Source of the DNA: Bacteroidota bacterium
GTDB taxonomy: Bacteria; Bacteroidota; Bacteroidia; Bacteroidales; Prolixibacteraceae
Length of the DNA: 7,144 nt
Direction of reading: 5' to 3'
NCBI GenBank assembly: GCA_030706665.1
Contig: JAUZOB010000169.1
Location: 1 to 7,144 of the forward strand
Below are positions 6,409 to 7,144 of the stretch, piece after piece. The translations under genes and the position numbers were made by a program. Position 1 is the stretch's first letter. Each line of letters starts with the position of its first letter. The notes below the pieces were generated by a model. It was not told the DNA's origin, made no database searches, and saw only the letters and a program-made list of their open reading frames with translations.

Positions 6409-6437
6409 CGATATGCAAAAGGCTCGTTCTTTTATCG
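6409..6437 (+). repeat. hairpin in the feoAB spacer
   Basis: CGAT (6409-6412) and AAAAG (6417-6421) pair with CTTTT (6429-6433) and ATCG (6434-6437), giving a 9-bp stem with a 4-nt bulge on the left side and a 7-nt loop GCTCGTT. There is no T run after the stem, so it is not a standard terminator. It could be an mRNA processing or stabilising element between the two cistrons. Confidence 0.35.
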
Positions 6438-6548
6438 TATGAGGCTGAAAATGATCTGAATCGGACAATAAAGGAAAGATTCATAAATAAATGTATTCCT
6501 GTTGAACCGAATTGGGGTTTAAAGTGTAGTTTAAGAAGATAGAATGTT

Positions 6549-6554
6549 GAGGAG
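6549..6554 (+). promoter_or_regulatory. Shine-Dalgarno GAGGAG for the Cys-rich gene
   Basis: GAGGAG is the clearest ribosome binding site in the window; Bacteroidota genes often lack one. It lies 5 nt before the first ATG (6560) and 8 nt before the second, immediately adjacent ATG (6563), so initiation may favour the second. Confidence 0.6.
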
Positions 6555-6559
6555 ATAAA

Positions 6560-6736
6560 ATGATGGTTCAGGAAATAATAACCTATGTAATTCTTACAAG
6601 TGCTTTTAGTTTGGTCGCTTTTCGAGTATATAGAGCAATAAAACCGGGCAAGAGAGTAGGAGGCGGACACTGTTCTTCGGGATGCGGGGGGTGCGCGTTG
6701 CGGGAAAAGTGCACTACTGTCACAGATCGTAAATGA
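6560..6736 (+). CDS. FeoB-associated Cys-rich membrane protein
   Basis: A 58-residue protein with one N-terminal membrane helix (about residues 5-24, EIITYVILTSAFSLVAFRVY), a basic juxtamembrane stretch (RAIKPGKR) and a short tail carrying four cysteines in the pattern C38-x3-C42-x2-C45-x5-C51, embedded in HCSSGCGGCALREKC. Size, topology, cysteine spacing and position after feoB match the small FeoB-associated Cys-rich membrane family (PF12669 by recollection), whose role is not settled; it may handle Fe2+ or act as a FeoC-like partner of FeoB. By the positive-inside rule the Cys tail would face the cytoplasm. The gene starts with two tandem ATG codons after a good GAGGAG. It is likely in the feoAB transcript despite the 245-bp gap. 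Possible product length is 57 if the second ATG is used. Confidence 0.88.
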   Translation: MMVQEIITYVILTSAFSLVAFRVYRAIKPGKRVGGGHCSSGCGGCALREKCTTVTDRK

Positions 6737-6820
6737 AAATTAATGAGCGATAGTACAATTCAAAAATGATACTATTAATGGATAATATTTGAGCTATTAT
6801 ATCCGTTTTTCCACAATTAC

Positions 6821-6836
6821 GGCTAATATATTAGCC
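6821..6836. repeat. 16-bp perfect palindrome
   Basis: GGCTAATATATTAGCC reads the same on both strands. It has no T run and no loop, which fits a dimer binding site better than a terminator. It lies 85 bp after the Cys-rich gene and about 300 bp before the window edge. Confidence 0.45.
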
Positions 6837-6943
6837 ATTAATATAAAATAAGCTCATCCTGTATGAGTTGGATATCTGTAAAGAATTTTAGTGTAGTTTC
6901 CATTTACAGGCTGTTTAAAAATCATTTAAATTCTTTTTAACAA

Positions 6944-6995
6944 CCTTAGTAAATGATTCCAGAATCTTAGAAATGTTTCTCCTTAGTAAATGATT
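6944..6995. repeat. 15-bp direct repeat, two copies 37 bp apart
   Basis: CCTTAGTAAATGATT occurs exactly at 6944-6958 and 6981-6995. A degenerate third copy (TCTTAGAAATGTTT) lies between them at about 6965-6978, and the inverse of the TAAATGATT half occurs at 6920-6928. Repeated motifs of this kind ahead of a possible downstream gene suggest a binding-site array, but no promoter box is visible. Confidence 0.45.
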
Positions 6996-7144
6996 TGGAT
7001 GTTATTGATGTTTGATTTCCTTGTGTTTAAATATAAACAGACAAAGAGTTTTAAAAATTGTTTTCTTAGAATGGTTAATTCTGACTGATAATCTGCGTCC
7101 GAATGTTTAATTTTCGGAAAAATTTGAAGATAATATGAAGATTA

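Larger units (their letters stand above)
6315..6559 (+). other. intercistronic spacer between feoAB and the Cys-rich gene
   Basis: This 245-bp gap is long for an operon. It holds a well-formed AAAAGGAG ribosome-site look-alike (6347-6354) ahead of a three-codon frame ATG-TCG-CTT-TAG (6357-6368), a hairpin at 6409-6437, and an open 47-codon frame from ATG 6399 to TAG 6542 with no visible ribosome site. I found no TAnnTTTG box on the plus strand here, so the downstream gene probably depends on read-through from feoAB. Confidence 0.6.
6737..7144. other. AT-rich non-coding end region rich in inverted repeats
   Basis: No convincing gene lies here on either strand. Visible structure: a bulged hairpin (ATAGTA 6750-6755 with TACTAT 6770-6775) shortly after the Cys-rich gene, the palindrome at 6821-6836, CTCAT/ATGAG at 6853-6867 with a 5-nt loop, CTGTAAA/TTTACAG at 6876-6909 with a 20-nt loop, AATCATTTA/TAAATGATT at 6920-6958, and the direct repeat at 6944-6995. 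No exact TAnnTTTG box was found on either strand. An ATG at 7135 could begin a gene beyond the edge. Confidence 0.6.

Noticed and set aside
6374..6670. 98-codon minus-strand frame
   Set aside because: Antisense to the Cys-rich gene and its spacer; its start lies within that gene and no promoter box was found.
6821..6836. Palindrome as the feo operon terminator
   Set aside because: It has no loop-forming spacer and no following T run in either direction.
6944..6995. Direct repeats as a CRISPR array
   Set aside because: Only two exact 15-bp copies occur, the unit is too short, and there are no cas genes.
7135..7144. ATG AAG ATT at the right edge as the start of a partial gene
   Set aside because: Only three codons are visible and no clear ribosome site or promoter precedes it, so it cannot be supported from this window.

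Overview
The window reads as a chromosomal segment of an AT-rich member of the Bacteroidota, most likely order Bacteroidales. The evidence is a FeoA-FeoB fusion in one reading frame followed by a small FeoB-associated Cys-rich membrane gene, a NuoA-B-C-D cluster with weak or absent Shine-Dalgarno sites, and several TAnnTTTG boxes, the -7 element of Bacteroidota promoters, placed sensibly ahead of genes. The genus cannot be resolved by eye.

Layout. Positions 1-1796 (minus strand) hold the front of a complex I operon in the order nuoA, nuoB, nuoC, nuoD, tightly packed, with nuoD running off the left edge. Positions 1797-2657 are mostly non-coding AT-rich DNA; they contain one doubtful 122-residue frame on the nuo strand (1831-2199) and a single candidate promoter (2350-2357) that could serve the nuo operon through a leader of about 550 nt. 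A complete tRNA-Arg(ACG) with encoded CCA lies at 2696-2772 (minus), with a good promoter upstream and a strong intrinsic terminator downstream. Next comes a 246-residue protein I do not recognise (2897-3637, minus). It diverges from feoAB (3771-6314, plus) across a 133-bp gap holding two opposed -7 boxes and an AT-rich inverted repeat that could be an operator. After feoAB, a 245-bp gap with a hairpin precedes a 58-residue FeoB-associated Cys-rich membrane protein (6560-6736). The last 408 bp have no convincing gene but several inverted repeats and one 15-bp direct repeat.

Function. NuoA-D form the membrane entry and the quinone-site/N2-cluster part of complex I, which passes electrons to (mena)quinone and pumps ions. 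FeoAB with the Cys-rich partner is a GTP-binding ferrous iron uptake system of the inner membrane. Iron supply and Fe-S respiration are related physiologically, but nothing in the sequence shows co-regulation.

I found no mobile element, CRISPR array, phage or defence gene. The points most worth a second look are the single in-frame stop separating nuoC from nuoD, the long unexplained leader upstream of nuoA, the inverted repeat in front of feoAB, the enlarged hydrophilic loop in FeoB, and the unknown gene divergent from feoAB.
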